A stretch of DNA of 64,000 nt from an uncultured Lachnospiraceae bacterium (lineage in GTDB: Bacteria; Bacillota; Clostridia; Lachnospirales; Lachnospiraceae): positions 49,266-113,265 of the forward strand of contig CAJTSH010000006.1 in assembly GCA_910578885.1 (NCBI GenBank), read 5' to 3'. Shown here one piece after another: positions 26,284 to 35,558 of the stretch. The notes under the pieces are model-generated. The model was not told the origin of the DNA, made no database searches, and saw only the letters and a program-made list of their open reading frames with translations. A program made the translations under genes and the position numbers. The number at the start of each line of letters is the position of its first letter. The stretch's first letter is position 1.

Positions 26284-28179
26284 CTAAATCGTGTCGCTCA
26301 AATCACAGCCGCTTATAATATTCTGCCAAAAGCTCTCCCAGCAAAGCCCCTTCGTCTTCCCCTCCTGCGGGTATCGGTACAAAAGCCTCGGCTCTTCCAG
26401 TTCCTCAATTCTCTCAATCTGCCCCGACAAATAGGAATGGATTCTTCTTGCCGCACTGGACATTCGCACTGCGGTTCCGCCGAACCGGATGTCCAAAAGC
26501 TCAAATCCAAACGGCTTACAGGCTGCCATCCAGATATTTTCACGCTGCAGGCGCAGTTCATCCAATAATTTGCAGCACTCCGGAATCTGCACATCGGCAA
26601 TTTCCCTCAATTCTTCCTCGTTCCCGGAATCATATGCTGATTTCAGTCGGATTCCCATCTCGCCCTTTAACATCAATATCTCCGATAACGTAAGATAATA
26701 CGCAAATAAATCCAGATAACCCGGATTGTTGGAAACTGCATGCCTCAGCTTCCGGTTCAACTTCTGATAATGGGCAGTAATTTCAAAGCCTTCTATCTGT
26801 CTGTCAAAAATTCCAAGCAGTATATCCTGATACAGCAAAAATTTTGAAGGAGTATCATCCTTTTCGTTATTCTGATTCTCCTTGTCGATATGGTCAAACT
26901 CGCTCAGCAGCAGGAAATCATCATAAGAACCGTCAAAACAGCGTGCAAATGCAGCGCGAAGCCGCCCGTCTGTCACCTCATGTCCGTAACCCGCCTCCGC
27001 AAATAATGCCATAATCGGATATCCTGCTTCCATCGTCGTCTCCGCACCGTTGTCCTGCCAAAAGGTGCAGATTACGTTTTGAATCCCCAGATTCTTGCAT
27101 ACATTTAGCGCAACAGCAGAGCTGTCCACCGCTTTTTCGAGGTTCGGCGCAACGCCGTTCCAGATCCAGCTTCCGCCTGCAAACACTACGTTTCCGGCAA
27201 TTTCCATATGTACCTTGAGATTGTTTTCATAAACCTCTTCCTCATGGTGATAATAATCCCAATAAACCAGCCCTAGTCCCTTTGGCGGCTTTACCCAGTC
27301 CGATGTATCCACATTCTTTGGCGTGTCATAGTATCCCCGCTTCGTATTAGAGGTGATATACATATCACTCCATATCATCGGCTCTAAGCCCAGTTCCTCA
27401 CAGATAGAATACACCTGCTCTAAATGCTCTTTCATAATCATTTCCGCAGACTGGTATCCATTTTTTCGGAAATAATTCCCAAATCCAAGCATCGCAGCTT
27501 CATCCATTCCAAGATGTATTTTCCTAGAGCGGTATGGCGCGCTTGCCGCTGCGATCATTTCCCTCAGCAGCGCATACGTCTTCTGCTCCCCCACCAGAAT
27601 GATATCCTTCGTGTCCTGTAAATCAATAAATTCCGGCCATTTCAGCACGTTGTGCAAATGCGCCAAGGTCTGTATGCAGGGAATGATTTCTATTCCGAAA
27701 ATATCTGCATAATCGTCGCATTCCCGCAGCTCTTCTTTCGTATATCTGCCCCGGTATGCGCCAAAATAGGGATGTCCCGGCACTTCATACGTATCTTCTG
27801 TATAAAGCATCAACCGATCCAACCCCAGCAACGCCATTTTTCTTATGATGTCTCTTATCTTCTCCACTTTGAGAACTGCATTTCTGGAGCAGTCGAGCAT
27901 ACTGCCATTTGTGCAAAATGCAATTGTCTCATGCAACTCATAGTCCTGCTCCTTTGCATGCTCCAAAAGCAAAGACAGTCCCCGGAAGAATGCCGCTTTT
28001 TTTGGATATTTGATTTGGCAGGAACTTCCATGTTTTTCCACGGATAACTGCCGCCCCTCCACATGCACCGCACTGACGGTCAGACAATTCTCCCCGTTCT
28101 CCTCCTGAAAAGCCTCCTCGAACAGAATAGACGCACCTTTTTGAATCTCTCTGTAATCACCTGAAAATATGATCTTCAT
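26284..28179 (-). CDS. Glycoside hydrolase family 20, beta-N-acetylhexosaminidase-like
   Basis: A 631-residue protein, apparently cytoplasmic because no signal peptide is visible. The GH20 barrel covers about residues 95-400. The catalytic Asp-Glu pair is in IHLGMDEA, and the tryptophan-rich sugar-binding loops WSDMYI and SWIWNG follow. The C-terminal 200 residues are helical. It should release terminal GlcNAc or GalNAc from glycans or wall fragments. The ATG at 28179 follows a GGGAG site; the frame extends eight codons further without one. No transporter or other glycan genes are adjacent on this strand. Confidence 0.85.
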   Translation of the reverse strand: MKIIFSGDYREIQKGASILFEEAFQEENGENCLTVSAVHVEGRQLSVEKHGSSCQIKYPKKAAFFRGLSLLLEHAKEQDYELHETIAFCTNGSMLDCSRNAVLKVEKIRDIIRKMALLGLDRLMLYTEDTYEVPGHPYFGAYRGRYTKEELRECDDYADIFGIEIIPCIQTLAHLHNVLKWPEFIDLQDTKDIILVGEQKTYALLREMIAAASAPYRSRKIHLGMDEAAMLGFGNYFRKNGYQSAEMIMKEHLEQVYSICEELGLEPMIWSDMYITSNTKRGYYDTPKNVDTSDWVKPPKGLGLVYWDYYHHEEEVYENNLKVHMEIAGNVVFAGGSWIWNGVAPNLEKAVDSSAVALNVCKNLGIQNVICTFWQDNGAETTMEAGYPIMALFAEAGYGHEVTDGRLRAAFARCFDGSYDDFLLLSEFDHIDKENQNNEKDDTPSKFLLYQDILLGIFDRQIEGFEITAHYQKLNRKLRHAVSNNPGYLDLFAYYLTLSEILMLKGEMGIRLKSAYDSGNEEELREIADVQIPECCKLLDELRLQRENIWMAACKPFGFELLDIRFGGTAVRMSSAARRIHSYLSGQIERIEELEEPRLLYRYPQEGKTKGLCWESFWQNIISGCDLSDTI

Positions 28180-28344
28180 GCTGTTCTCCCTTTTGATAAA
28201 CATTATTTTCTAAATTTTCTTTCTTGCTATTATCCCATTACTTGTATCCATATTTACTTCTACATATCCACTTCCGGAATTTCCGGTTTGCATCCTATTA
28301 TATCAAAGCAAAAGCATTTATTCCATATTTTTATAAGATGTTCC

Positions 28345-28373
28345 TTGACATCAAAATCGAATCGTGGTAATTT
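28345..28373 (+). promoter_or_regulatory. Promoter of a small transcription unit
   Basis: TTGACA (28345-28350), 17 bases with TG before the -10 box, TAATTT (28368-28373). It faces the 46-codon ORF at 28402. Confidence 0.65.
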
Positions 28374-28401
28374 TATAGAAAAAATTTAGGAGAACATTAA
28401 A

Positions 28402-28542
28402 ATGCAGAACTTACATTTTACAATGAATGATATGTACATGTTATGTACATGTATTACAGACGTACTTAGAAGTAATTGTGTTCCGGTTGGATGCACGGTT
28501 ACGCAGGGCAGGTCTGATATGTCTGTGCATATAAATCGGTAA
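28402..28542 (+). CDS. Small ORF of 46 codons, unknown function
   Basis: Reads MQNLHFTMNDMY, then a Cys-containing middle (four Cys in about 20 residues), ending SDMSVHINR. It has an AGGAG site nine bases before the ATG, a good promoter 30 bases upstream and a perfect terminator 55 bases downstream, so a real short transcript is likely. The peptide resembles nothing I recognise; it could be a gene remnant or the transcript could act as an RNA. The spacer from 28180 to 28344 holds nothing else recognisable. Confidence 0.45.
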   Translation: MQNLHFTMNDMYMLCTCITDVLRSNCVPVGCTVTQGRSDMSVHINR

Positions 28543-28597
28543 ATGTAAGTTTGAATTATAATTATATAAAATGCTTATAACAGCCGATATTTTTAGC

Positions 28598-28634
28598 AAT
28601 GCACCGGACATATTGTATGTTTGGTGCATTTTTT
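28598..28634 (+). terminator. Terminator of the small transcription unit
   Basis: AATGCACC, 17 bases, GGTGCATT followed by T4. A perfect eight-pair stem on the plus strand. Confidence 0.85.
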
Positions 28635-28707
28635 GTGTTTGGAAAGGAAATTTTATGCAACTGACAAATGGAGCAGAAAATACGGAAGATTAAGATGGAG
28701 GATGCAT

Positions 28708-29076
28708 ATGGAAATAGAATTATTAAGAGCAAATATAGATGACGCAAAGGAATTACATACCATGCATATAGATTCATTCATAGAACTATTCGGGAAATAT
28801 CAGGATTTTGATACATCTCCCGGAAACGAAAACATTGAAAAAGTAGAAGCACGCTTAAAGCAGGATTTCACATATTTTTACTTTATCTGCATTGGATTGA
28901 AAAAAGTCGGTGCTATTCGCATTGTTGATAAAAAAGAAACTGGAAAAAACAAGAGAATTTCCCCGATATTTGTGTTGCCAGAATTTCAAGGAAAGGGCAT
29001 TGATGATTATAGAGAATTGGAGAAAGAATTGGATTTGATATATTTTGCATATGACGGATTGAGAATACAATTATAG
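28708..29076 (+). pseudogene. Truncated GNAT-family N-acetyltransferase
   Basis: The first about 95 residues are a good GNAT fold: an N-terminal beta strand (IELLRANIDDAKELHTMH), a central KVGAIRIVDK strand and the acetyl-CoA loop start LPEFQGKGI. After this loop the expected helix and the final strands are missing. About 25 unrelated-looking residues follow and then a stop, giving 122 residues instead of about 150. The start has GGAGG six bases upstream. It looks like an internal or 3' deletion; activity is doubtful. It sits next to another truncated gene, at 29255-29875. Confidence 0.65.
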
Positions 29077-29254
29077 ATACGGGGGCTGTTCTTGCCAAAA
29101 CATCCTCACGCGATACAGGAAAGAAACAGACAAAAACCACCGCAAACCCTTGAAAACACTAAATTTGTAACAGGTGAGCTTTCCCTTAGTGTTTCCCTTG
29201 TACTATAATATCCACCATAACAGCATTGACGTATATACCTATGCTGGTTACTTT

Positions 29255-29875
29255 TTACAGACTAAACACGGCAATCATGCATAATACAACGCATACCGAA
29301 CTTATTGCAATGTTAGAATATGCAGCGCCATACACCCCAAACTTTGGAATCAGAAACAAATCACCAATAATTGTAAATATTGTTTTCAAAATAGCCATAA
29401 CATATATGTATAACGGTTTATCCAGAACAACGAACAAAACATTTACGAAGCAAACAACATTTGCAATAATAAATCCAATTGTTTCTAACTCAAGATATCT
29501 TGTTACTTCACTGACACGGTCAAGAACCATTGAAGATACAATAGATTTACAATGCATCAAAACTATAACTGAAAATAATATATAGATAACATTAACAACC
29601 AAAAATGTCTGAAAGATTCGCTCTTTAAATTTCCCCTTATCCTGCATACACTTATTAAACAGTGCATACAAAGGCACAATCAGAAATGCTTGTATCGTCT
29701 CATTGATTAAATCAAACCATTCAATATGACCTGCAATGCCCAATCCATCTGCTATCGGACTGTTTACGATTAAGTTTGTCCGCACAATTGTATATAGAAA
29801 CGGAATAAAACTTAACAGCATCAGACTGCAAAACAGATTAACGGGAAACTTTATGGCTTTTTTGTCCATATTCAT
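29255..29875 (-). pseudogene. MATE-family transporter, N-terminal half only
   Basis: About 206 residues with six hydrophobic segments, ending just after the region corresponding to the middle of a MATE protein (IPKFGVYGAAYSNIAISS). Full MATE transporters have about 450 residues and 12 helices, so the C-terminal half is absent. Its ATG overlaps the metF stop codon (TAATG) with GGGAG upstream, so it was translationally coupled to metF. The sequence downstream contains no continuation of the gene. A degraded gene is the simplest reading. Confidence 0.7.
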
Positions 29876-30750
29876 TACCATGCTCCCTTTCTGATTTCAG
29901 AAAGATTATCCAAAATCCCCTTGACCACCTGCGCATGATTCATCGAATAAATATGTATATTGGTCACTCCGTTTGCAATCAGATCTATAATCTGCTCGGA
30001 AGCATAGATAATTCCCGCCTGCATCATAGCATTTTTATTTGCGCCGAATTTGTCTACGATATTTTTGAAACGTTCCGGCATATTGCACCCGGACAGTTTG
30101 ATTGCGTTATCCACCTGCGAAGCTCTGGTAATCGGCATAATTCCCGGAATCACAGGAACCTCTATCCCCGCGCTCCTTACCCTGTATAAGAAATTATAGT
30201 AGATATTGTTGTCAAAAAACATCTGCGTCGTCAAAAATTCGCAGCCCGCATCCACCTTTTTCCTGAGATTTTTGATATCCTCGCTTTTACTTTTTGCATC
30301 CGGATGCCCCTCCGGATAACATGCGCCTCCGATGCAGAATCCGCCAAATTCTCTTATTGTCTCCACCAAATCCGAAGCGTAATGGTAATCGGTAAACGGC
30401 TCCTCCTTCATCCAAGCAGGTCTGTCTCCCCTTAGCGCCAGCACGTTTTCAATCCCGGCGTTTTTCATATCCCCTAAGGCATTTTGTATAGACTCCTTTG
30501 TTGCACCGACACACGTCAAATGCGCAATCGTCGTAACGCCATGCTCCTTCTGAATCCCTTCTGCAAGGGCAATCGTGCTGCCGCCTGTACTTCCACCGGC
30601 TCCATAGGTCACACTCATATAATCGGGGTGCAGCTTTGCCACCCTGTATGCCGCCTGCTTGACACTCTCATAATCAGAATCCGCTTTTGGCGGGAACACC
30701 TCGAATGAGAGGGTAAGCTTTTTTTGTCCTAATACGCTGTTCAGTTTCAT
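29875..30750 (-). CDS. metF: Methylenetetrahydrofolate reductase
   Basis: A 291-residue FAD TIM-barrel enzyme that makes 5-methyltetrahydrofolate for methionine synthesis. It shows LSFEVFPPKAD at the N-terminus (catalytic Glu), DYMSVTYGAGGST around residue 45, ALRGDRP around 105, GGACYPEGHPD around 140 and TTQMFFDN around 175. A second MTHFR domain occurs in the fusion gene at 61924-63747, so the window holds two. It follows a MATE gene by 86 bases and is coupled to the half MATE gene downstream. Confidence 0.96.
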   Translation of the reverse strand: MKLNSVLGQKKLTLSFEVFPPKADSDYESVKQAAYRVAKLHPDYMSVTYGAGGSTGGSTIALAEGIQKEHGVTTIAHLTCVGATKESIQNALGDMKNAGIENVLALRGDRPAWMKEEPFTDYHYASDLVETIREFGGFCIGGACYPEGHPDAKSKSEDIKNLRKKVDAGCEFLTTQMFFDNNIYYNFLYRVRSAGIEVPVIPGIMPITRASQVDNAIKLSGCNMPERFKNIVDKFGANKNAMMQAGIIYASEQIIDLIANGVTNIHIYSMNHAQVVKGILDNLSEIRKGAW

Positions 30751-30836
30751 TTCTTTTTCTCCTCATCTTCACTTCTAAATAAGATTATAGGTTGTCTGGC
30801 TCTGAAATACAATACTCTGTCATTGTTATTTGGGCA

Positions 30837-32189
30837 TCATGTTTCTATTTTCCCCCGTCTGCTCTTATTGATACAAAAATACCAAACCCCAAAAACATCC
30901 GCAATCGCCCACCCAATCGGAATCGATACCCAGATACCGACAACGCCGACAGCAGGAATTGCCGACAGCACATTGGCAAGAACCACTCTGGTTCCAAGCG
31001 AAAAAATCGTAAGAACCACCGACAGGAACGGCCGGTCAATGGCACGGTAATATCCATAGAGCAGAAACAAAATGCCGATTCCGATGTAACACGCCCCCTC
31101 AATATGCAGATATTCGGCGCCGATTTGTATGGTTTCCGCATTTGCGCCGTCCACAAATATTCCCATAAGCTGCCGGGCGAAAATGCAGACAAGCATACTG
31201 ACTAATATACAAAACCCTATCACGCTTACCGCCGCCTGCCTGACGCCGGCACGGATGCGCTCAATCTTTTTCGCCCCATAATTCTGGGCGACGAACACAG
31301 AAAACGCATTGCCGAAATCCTGTACGGGCATATATGCGATTGTGTCAATCTTGACTGCCACGGCAAACGCCGCCATCACAGCTGCTCCAAAGCTGTTCAC
31401 TACCCCCTGCACCAGAAGGATCCCAAAATTCATCATGGACTGCTGCAGGCAGGTAAACCCTGACAGTGAAAGGATACTTTTAAAATTACACCTATCCCAG
31501 CGCATATCGCTTTTTGATATCCGGCAGTTCGGACAGGCAAATAAAAAATAAAGCAAAATTCCAATCGCAGAAGCATACTGGGCAATCACAGTAGCAATTG
31601 CCGCACCCCTTATCCCCATTTCGAGTACTACGACAAAATACAGATCCAAAACCACGTTCAACATAACGGACAGGGCAAGGAAACACAGCGGAACGGCAGA
31701 ATTCCCCATTCCCCTGAGCACATTGGATATGTAGTTATACAAAAAAGCAGCAAAAAAACCGATAAACACATATACAAGATATATGCGCATATCTTCCGTC
31801 AGCCTCGCCGGAACACGCAAAAACGAGATAATTTCATCAAGAAATGCGTAGAAAACGCCCATAATCACAAGCGCCAAAGTCCCAATTAGAACCGAAGACA
31901 TAAAAATCCCATTCCGAATCGAAGCCTCGTCCTTTCTTCCAAATGCAATGGAAACAAACGAACCTGTCCCCAAAGATAATCCGATAATAACGGATGTAAG
32001 AAATGTCAGCAGTGTGTAAGACGAGCCTACCGCCGCCAACGCATGATCTCCGATGTAACGCCCCACCACCCACGTATCTACTAGGTTGTAAAACTGTTGG
32101 AGGACATTGCCCAGCATAAGCGGAATTGCAAATGCCCACAGCCCCGCCGCAATGCTGCCGGAGGTAAGATCCCTGTTCATTCTCTTCAT
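30837..32189 (-). CDS. MATE-family efflux transporter
   Basis: A full-length (450-residue) 12-helix MATE protein. The two homologous halves each start with the usual pattern: WAFAIPLMLGNVLQQFYNLVDTW in the first and LSLSGFTCLQQSMMNFG in the second. It probably exports cationic or organic compounds by sodium or proton antiport; the substrate is unknown. It is divided from the AraC regulator upstream by 22 bases, so it may be its target or co-transcribed with it. metF follows on the same strand. Confidence 0.92.
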   Translation of the reverse strand: MKRMNRDLTSGSIAAGLWAFAIPLMLGNVLQQFYNLVDTWVVGRYIGDHALAAVGSSYTLLTFLTSVIIGLSLGTGSFVSIAFGRKDEASIRNGIFMSSVLIGTLALVIMGVFYAFLDEIISFLRVPARLTEDMRIYLVYVFIGFFAAFLYNYISNVLRGMGNSAVPLCFLALSVMLNVVLDLYFVVVLEMGIRGAAIATVIAQYASAIGILLYFLFACPNCRISKSDMRWDRCNFKSILSLSGFTCLQQSMMNFGILLVQGVVNSFGAAVMAAFAVAVKIDTIAYMPVQDFGNAFSVFVAQNYGAKKIERIRAGVRQAAVSVIGFCILVSMLVCIFARQLMGIFVDGANAETIQIGAEYLHIEGACYIGIGILFLLYGYYRAIDRPFLSVVLTIFSLGTRVVLANVLSAIPAVGVVGIWVSIPIGWAIADVFGVWYFCINKSRRGKIET

Positions 32190-32211
32190 TTTTTCTAATC
32201 CTCTGTAATAT

Positions 32212-33072
32212 TTAGTATGACTTTTTCCACCCTGACGGCGAGATTCCTTTTATTTTCCGGAACTGACGGTTAAAAGAGGAAAGCGTATCATATCCCACCA
32301 TCATTGCAATCTGATTAACCGAATACCTGCCTTCACGCAGCAGCTGCGTCGAAACCTTAATTCTGATTTCATGCACAAACTCCATAGGCGATGTCCCCAT
32401 CATTTCTTTGAAGTTTCTCCGAAAGGTCGATTCGCTCAGATTGCACATGCGAGCTAATTTCGTAAGCGTTATCTGTGTCTCATAAGAATTGGAAATATAA
32501 TTCAATGCCGGTGCAATGGCATCATATTTTCTGTTTTCCATGTTCTTATTCTCCGAAATCCCCAGCTCGCTCAATCCATACAACAGCGAGAGTGCAAGCA
32601 TTTTGACAGAATTTTTATATTGCGCGCTTTTCTTTGCCAACTGTTCCACAATCAACTGAACGAGCATGCAGATATGGGGATACGATTCAGCTTTGATCAG
32701 ATTAGGCATATCAGGTCTTTGATCCTTCGTTTTTGCCAATCCTGATGTCAGTTCCTGCGGAAAACATTTTAGCAGAAGACTTGCATCTATCATAACAAAA
32801 TGCCACAGACTCGGATCCGCTTTGTTGCTTCCTGCAATATGCTTTTGTCCGGGAAATATAATGGAACAGTCCCTTGCCCCAAAAGGTAAAATCTCATCAT
32901 CCACCAAAAATACGCCGCTTCCCTGAAAGCAGTATCCGATTTCCAGACAATTATGGCTGTGCAGCCTTCCCACTTCCGTCGGCGGAGAATACAAGTTTTC
33001 TCCCCAATCCACAAATGGGAACTCTTTTGAAAAGCTATAGAATAAATAAACAATATTTGAACATACTTGCAT
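32212..33072 (-). CDS. AraC-family transcriptional regulator
   Basis: A 286-residue regulator. The N-terminal part (about residues 20-120) is a cupin-like ligand domain with HNCLEIGYCFQGSG. The C-terminal 100 residues hold two helix-turn-helix motifs ending in the AraC signature VGYDTLSSFNRQFRKIKGISPSGW. The ATG at 33072 has GGTGA upstream; a GTG three codons earlier is less likely. It is divergent from ribokinase with about 90 bases between, and co-directional with the MATE gene 22 bases downstream, so either could be its target. Confidence 0.88.
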   Translation of the reverse strand: MQVCSNIVYLFYSFSKEFPFVDWGENLYSPPTEVGRLHSHNCLEIGYCFQGSGVFLVDDEILPFGARDCSIIFPGQKHIAGSNKADPSLWHFVMIDASLLLKCFPQELTSGLAKTKDQRPDMPNLIKAESYPHICMLVQLIVEQLAKKSAQYKNSVKMLALSLLYGLSELGISENKNMENRKYDAIAPALNYISNSYETQITLTKLARMCNLSESTFRRNFKEMMGTSPMEFVHEIRIKVSTQLLREGRYSVNQIAMMVGYDTLSSFNRQFRKIKGISPSGWKKSY

Positions 33073-33161
33073 AATTTTCACCCATTTCTGCGTAGATTCT
33101 GTTTGTAGTATTGATTATAATGAACCTATACAGAAAAGACAATACAAAGGAGGTAGATTGT

Positions 33162-34100
33162 ATGGATAAAATAACGGTACTTGGAAGTATCAATATGGAT
33201 TTGTCCATATGCTCCGATACGTTTCCCAAAATAGGGGAAACCATACAAGGTTATGATTTTTACGCCCAGACCGGCGGAAAGGGCGCAAATCAGGCAATTA
33301 CCATCGGAAAGCTTGGGGGAAATGTTTCCTTTCTGGGCTGCTTAGGTGATGACGCCAACGGGAAAAACTTATCGGACACTTTGTCTGCGCACAATGTCGA
33401 TATTTCCCGGACCGAAGTGATTCGCGGTGAATCTTCCGGCATTGCGATGATTCTCATATGCAGCGCAGATAACCGCATTGTGACTTGCAGCGGAGCAAAT
33501 CGTTTTGTAACCAATGAATTTGTCAAAAACCATGCGGACGCCATATGCGGCAGCAAAATACTGCTCTCACAATTAGAAGTACCTGATACTGCCGTAAAAG
33601 CTGCTTTTGAAACAGCAAAAGAACATGGGGTGACGACCATTCTCAATCCCGCACCCATTCTTCCGCTCGCAAAAGATTTTCTGGCATTGACAGACGCCAT
33701 CATACTGAATCAGACAGAAGCCGCTTTCCTGACCGGTCGGTCCATAGATAATATCGCAGATGCCAGACAAGGTATTTTCTCCCTTTTGGATATGGGCGTC
33801 CGGCAAGCTGTGATTACACTTGGGAATTTAGGCTGTATTTTTTCCGATGAGGACAAAGAGGTCATACACCGTCCGGCAAGAAACGTAACCGCTGTTGATA
33901 CCACCGGCGCAGGCGATTCCTTCTGCGGCGCCTTCGCCTATGCGCTGGCAAATAATTATTGTACAAAAGACGCAATAGAGCTGGCAACCATCGTTAGTTC
34001 TCTTACCGTTACAAAGCGAGGTACTTCCGGCAGCCTTCCGACAAAATCGGAAGTAAATAAAATTATACAGAAAGAAGGGCTTTCCTATGAGTTATCCTAA
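33162..34100 (+). CDS. rbsK: Ribokinase (PfkB family)
   Basis: A 312-residue sugar kinase that phosphorylates ribose to ribose 5-phosphate. It has the N-terminal LGSINMDL strand, the substrate-binding TGGKGANQA loop around residue 42 and the PfkB signature DTTGAGDSFCGAFAYA with the catalytic Asp around residue 250. An AGGAGG site eight bases upstream fixes the ATG at 33162. The -10 box TATAAT is at 33116-33121. Its stop codon overlaps the ADP-ribosylglycohydrolase start by 14 bases, so the two proteins are translationally coupled; free ribose or ADP-ribose from that hydrolase may be its substrate source. Confidence 0.92.
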   Translation: MDKITVLGSINMDLSICSDTFPKIGETIQGYDFYAQTGGKGANQAITIGKLGGNVSFLGCLGDDANGKNLSDTLSAHNVDISRTEVIRGESSGIAMILICSADNRIVTCSGANRFVTNEFVKNHADAICGSKILLSQLEVPDTAVKAAFETAKEHGVTTILNPAPILPLAKDFLALTDAIILNQTEAAFLTGRSIDNIADARQGIFSLLDMGVRQAVITLGNLGCIFSDEDKEVIHRPARNVTAVDTTGAGDSFCGAFAYALANNYCTKDAIELATIVSSLTVTKRGTSGSLPTKSEVNKIIQKEGLSYELS

Positions 34101-35403
34101 TATTCCTGATTTTCAATCAACTGTTTCTGAAATTATTGAATACGTACGTTTAAAGGCAGAATACGGCAGTACCGGGCTTGATTCTTATCTCTCTGAATTG
34201 GAGCAGACTTTGAAAACCAGCCTTGAAACATTAAAGGACATGCCGATTGATACACAGCTTGCCGCTAAGGAGCCTGATACAATTGCAGAAATCCGCCGTC
34301 TCCGCCCGGATGGACCGCGAAAGATATGGGATAAGATTCCTGACGAAATTTATCAGGACAAACTGGAAGGCGCGCTTATTTCCAGGTTGGCCGGCTGCAC
34401 GCTGGGCGCGCCTGTGGAATTCTATTCGGTGGAGCATATGAAACGCTGGGCCAAATACACCGGTGATGCTTTTCCTCCCACCGACTATTGGAGCAAAATA
34501 AAGTTTCCTTCTGATTTGCGGTATGAAAAGAGTCCGTTTCAGGATTATACCCGTGAAGGAATGCACAAGGTTCCGGCAGATGACGATATTACTTACACAC
34601 TTCTTGGGCTTTTAATTGCGGAAGAATACGGGATTGATTTCACTACAGAGGATGTGGGCAGAGCGTGGCTGAAATATCTTCCTTATGCCTGCACCGCAGA
34701 GGATATTGCCCTTAAAAATTTAAAAAAGGGAATCTCTGCCCGGCAAACCGCTGATATCGACAATCCTTACTGTCAATGGATCGGCGCCGATATCCGCTCG
34801 GATCCTTTTGCTTATATGGCGCCCGGATACCCGGAAAAAGCCGCAGAGCTCGCTTACCATGACGCTTATCTGAGCCACCGCAGAAACGGTATTTACGGTG
34901 AAATGTTCTTTGCCGCCGCTCAATCTGCCGCCTTCTGTGTAAATGACCCCATAGAAGCAATCCGAATCGGGCTGACGGAGATTCCTGCCGACTGTGCCCT
35001 CGCCAAAGACGTTGCCTGGGCTTTGGACGCCGGAAAAAATGTCCGCAATTATCAGGAGGCACGCAACCTCGTGGATTCACGCTTTCAGAACATGTCCGCC
35101 GCCCATACCAATAACAACGCCTGCCTGACAATCTTCGGGCTAATGTTGGGCGGAACTGACATGACAAAGGTAATCTCTGAAACCGTCGCTATGGGAATGG
35201 ACAATGACTGTACGTCTGCTACTGCCGGTAGTATTGTCGGCGCCGTCGCAGGCAAGAAAAACATTGCCCCGCACTGGTACAAGAATTTCAACAATACGAT
35301 TGATCACTACTTAATTGATATGGACGAAATGAAAATTGATGATGTAGTGAAGCGTTTTTCCGTATTAGCACACAAAATATATCAATCCATGCCGACGCCC
35401 TAA
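34087..35403 (+). CDS. ADP-ribosylglycohydrolase-family protein
   Basis: A 438-residue member of the DraG/ARH fold. After an N-terminal helical extension (about residues 1-95), the core starts at KLEGALISRLAGCTLGAPVE. Metal-binding residues are in PADDDITYT around residue 160 and in DNDCTSATAGSIVGA around 373. These dinuclear magnesium enzymes cleave N- or O-glycosidic bonds to ADP-ribose or related ribosides. The 14-base overlap with ribokinase suggests a two-step pathway: hydrolysis to free a ribosyl sugar, then its phosphorylation. The real substrate is not known. A GC-rich hairpin follows the stop. Confidence 0.85.
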   Translation: MSYPNIPDFQSTVSEIIEYVRLKAEYGSTGLDSYLSELEQTLKTSLETLKDMPIDTQLAAKEPDTIAEIRRLRPDGPRKIWDKIPDEIYQDKLEGALISRLAGCTLGAPVEFYSVEHMKRWAKYTGDAFPPTDYWSKIKFPSDLRYEKSPFQDYTREGMHKVPADDDITYTLLGLLIAEEYGIDFTTEDVGRAWLKYLPYACTAEDIALKNLKKGISARQTADIDNPYCQWIGADIRSDPFAYMAPGYPEKAAELAYHDAYLSHRRNGIYGEMFFAAAQSAAFCVNDPIEAIRIGLTEIPADCALAKDVAWALDAGKNVRNYQEARNLVDSRFQNMSAAHTNNNACLTIFGLMLGGTDMTKVISETVAMGMDNDCTSATAGSIVGAVAGKKNIAPHWYKNFNNTIDHYLIDMDEMKIDDVVKRFSVLAHKIYQSMPTP

Positions 35404-35416
35404 GCGTTCCAAACCG

Positions 35417-35452
35417 GGCAGGCGGGAGCGATTAACTCCCGCCCTCTCTGCC
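35417..35452 (+). terminator. GC-rich hairpin after the ribokinase operon
   Basis: GGCGGGAG-cgattaa-CTCCCGCC inside an outer GGCA/TGCC pair. No T-run follows, so termination would be weak or Rho-assisted; it may mainly protect the mRNA 3' end. Confidence 0.5.
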
Positions 35453-35498
35453 GAGTAATTAGGTAGAATTTCATCTCGAACTTCTTACAGAACCGTTA

Positions 35499-35527
35499 TT
35501 GACATTTCTTCCATGTAATGATAGTTT
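35499..35527 (+). promoter_or_regulatory. Promoter of the second AraC-type gene
   Basis: TTGACA (35499-35504), 17 bases, TAGTTT (35522-35527). An inverted pair CATGTA/TACATG surrounds the -10 box and could be an operator. Confidence 0.6.
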
Positions 35528-35558
35528 TTTAACAACTACATGAATAAGGAGCATTCTC

